Assembly: GCA_030280995.1 (NCBI GenBank)
Contig: JASXTE010000013.1
Span: forward strand, 12,858,501 to 12,922,500
Source: Hemileia vastatrix
Lineage: Eukaryota > Basidiomycota > Pucciniomycetes > Pucciniales > Zaghouaniaceae
Reading direction: 5' to 3'
DNA: 64,000 bases
In this document: piece by piece, positions 63,984 through 64,000 of the stretch
Layout: each line of letters begins with the position of its first letter
How positions within the stretch are numbered: position 1 is the stretch's first letter
Program-made: the position numbers and the translations under genes
Notes under the pieces: generated by a model
The model's database searches: none
What the model was told of the DNA's origin: nothing
Seen by the model: the letters and a program-made list of their open reading frames with translations, nothing else

Positions 63984-64000
63984 CCTGGCACTCCTCCGCC

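Larger units (their letters stand above)
61715..64000 (-). mobile_element. Gypsy element C, 3' cassette (runs off window)
   Basis: Internal part of the element whose LTR is split by B. In order from the LTR: polypurine tract (61715-61731), ORF1 gene, motif block 1, hairpin A6, motif block 2, ORF2 gene. This order is identical to B. Pol, gag and the other LTR should lie beyond 64000. It is diverged from B at many positions, so it is an older member of the same family. Confidence 0.85.

Overview
The window is strongly AT-rich eukaryotic DNA made almost entirely of nested, mostly decayed transposable elements. I found no convincing single-copy host gene and no rRNA, CRISPR array or bacterial feature. 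The element mix points to a fungus: chromodomain Ty3/Gypsy elements, PIF/Harbinger elements with a Myb/trihelix-like partner gene, a TET/JBP-like 2OG-Fe(II) oxygenase relic, Zn2Cys6-like clusters and 50-75 nt introns. My best guess is a TE-rich basidiomycete, most likely a rust (Pucciniales). This is inferred from remembered families, not from a search.

Layout. 1-1.8 kb: Copia gag/protease relic. 1.8-7.7 kb: AT-rich desert with a pyrimidine-to-purine low-complexity tract. 7,925-21,372: Gypsy element M (minus strand, 5-bp TSD ATCCT), carrying nested element N1 (15,360-20,341, TSD ACGA), which has only one intact gag-like gene. 21,549-37,332: Harbinger element H1 (16-bp terminal inverted repeats), split by Gypsy element P (27,665-37,286, plus strand, TSD AAATT). 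37.3-39.8 kb: relic D of a B-type element. 39,793-47,716: second Harbinger copy H2, holding a P-family solo LTR (43,146-44,643) and cut at its right end by Gypsy element C. C begins at 47,717, has its LTR split by Gypsy element B (48,152-61,074), resumes at 61,075 and runs off the window.

How parts work together. M and P are related chromoviruses (gag-pro-RT-RNaseH-IN-chromodomain). B, C and N1 form a second Gypsy family with TGTAG...CCACA ends, 4-bp TSDs and a TGGCGCC primer site. Between integrase and the 3' LTR, B and C carry an unusual cassette on the opposite strand: two genes for Zn2Cys6-like proteins, one with a 49-50 nt intron at the same place in both elements, separated by irregular arrays of a short motif (core AAAGTCTTGGGGGACT) and by hairpins that show compensatory base changes. 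N1 keeps the arrays and hairpins but not the genes; D keeps one gene and degenerate arrays. This cassette is the best candidate here for an undescribed system. The second is the Harbinger architecture: Myb-like gene, tandem repeats that echo the terminal repeat, an opposing TET/JBP-like oxygenase relic and the DDE transposase, seen in both copies.

Limits. All alignments were made by eye. Family names rest on motifs I can see plus memory. Element ends, target-site duplications and stop codons were read directly from the sequence.
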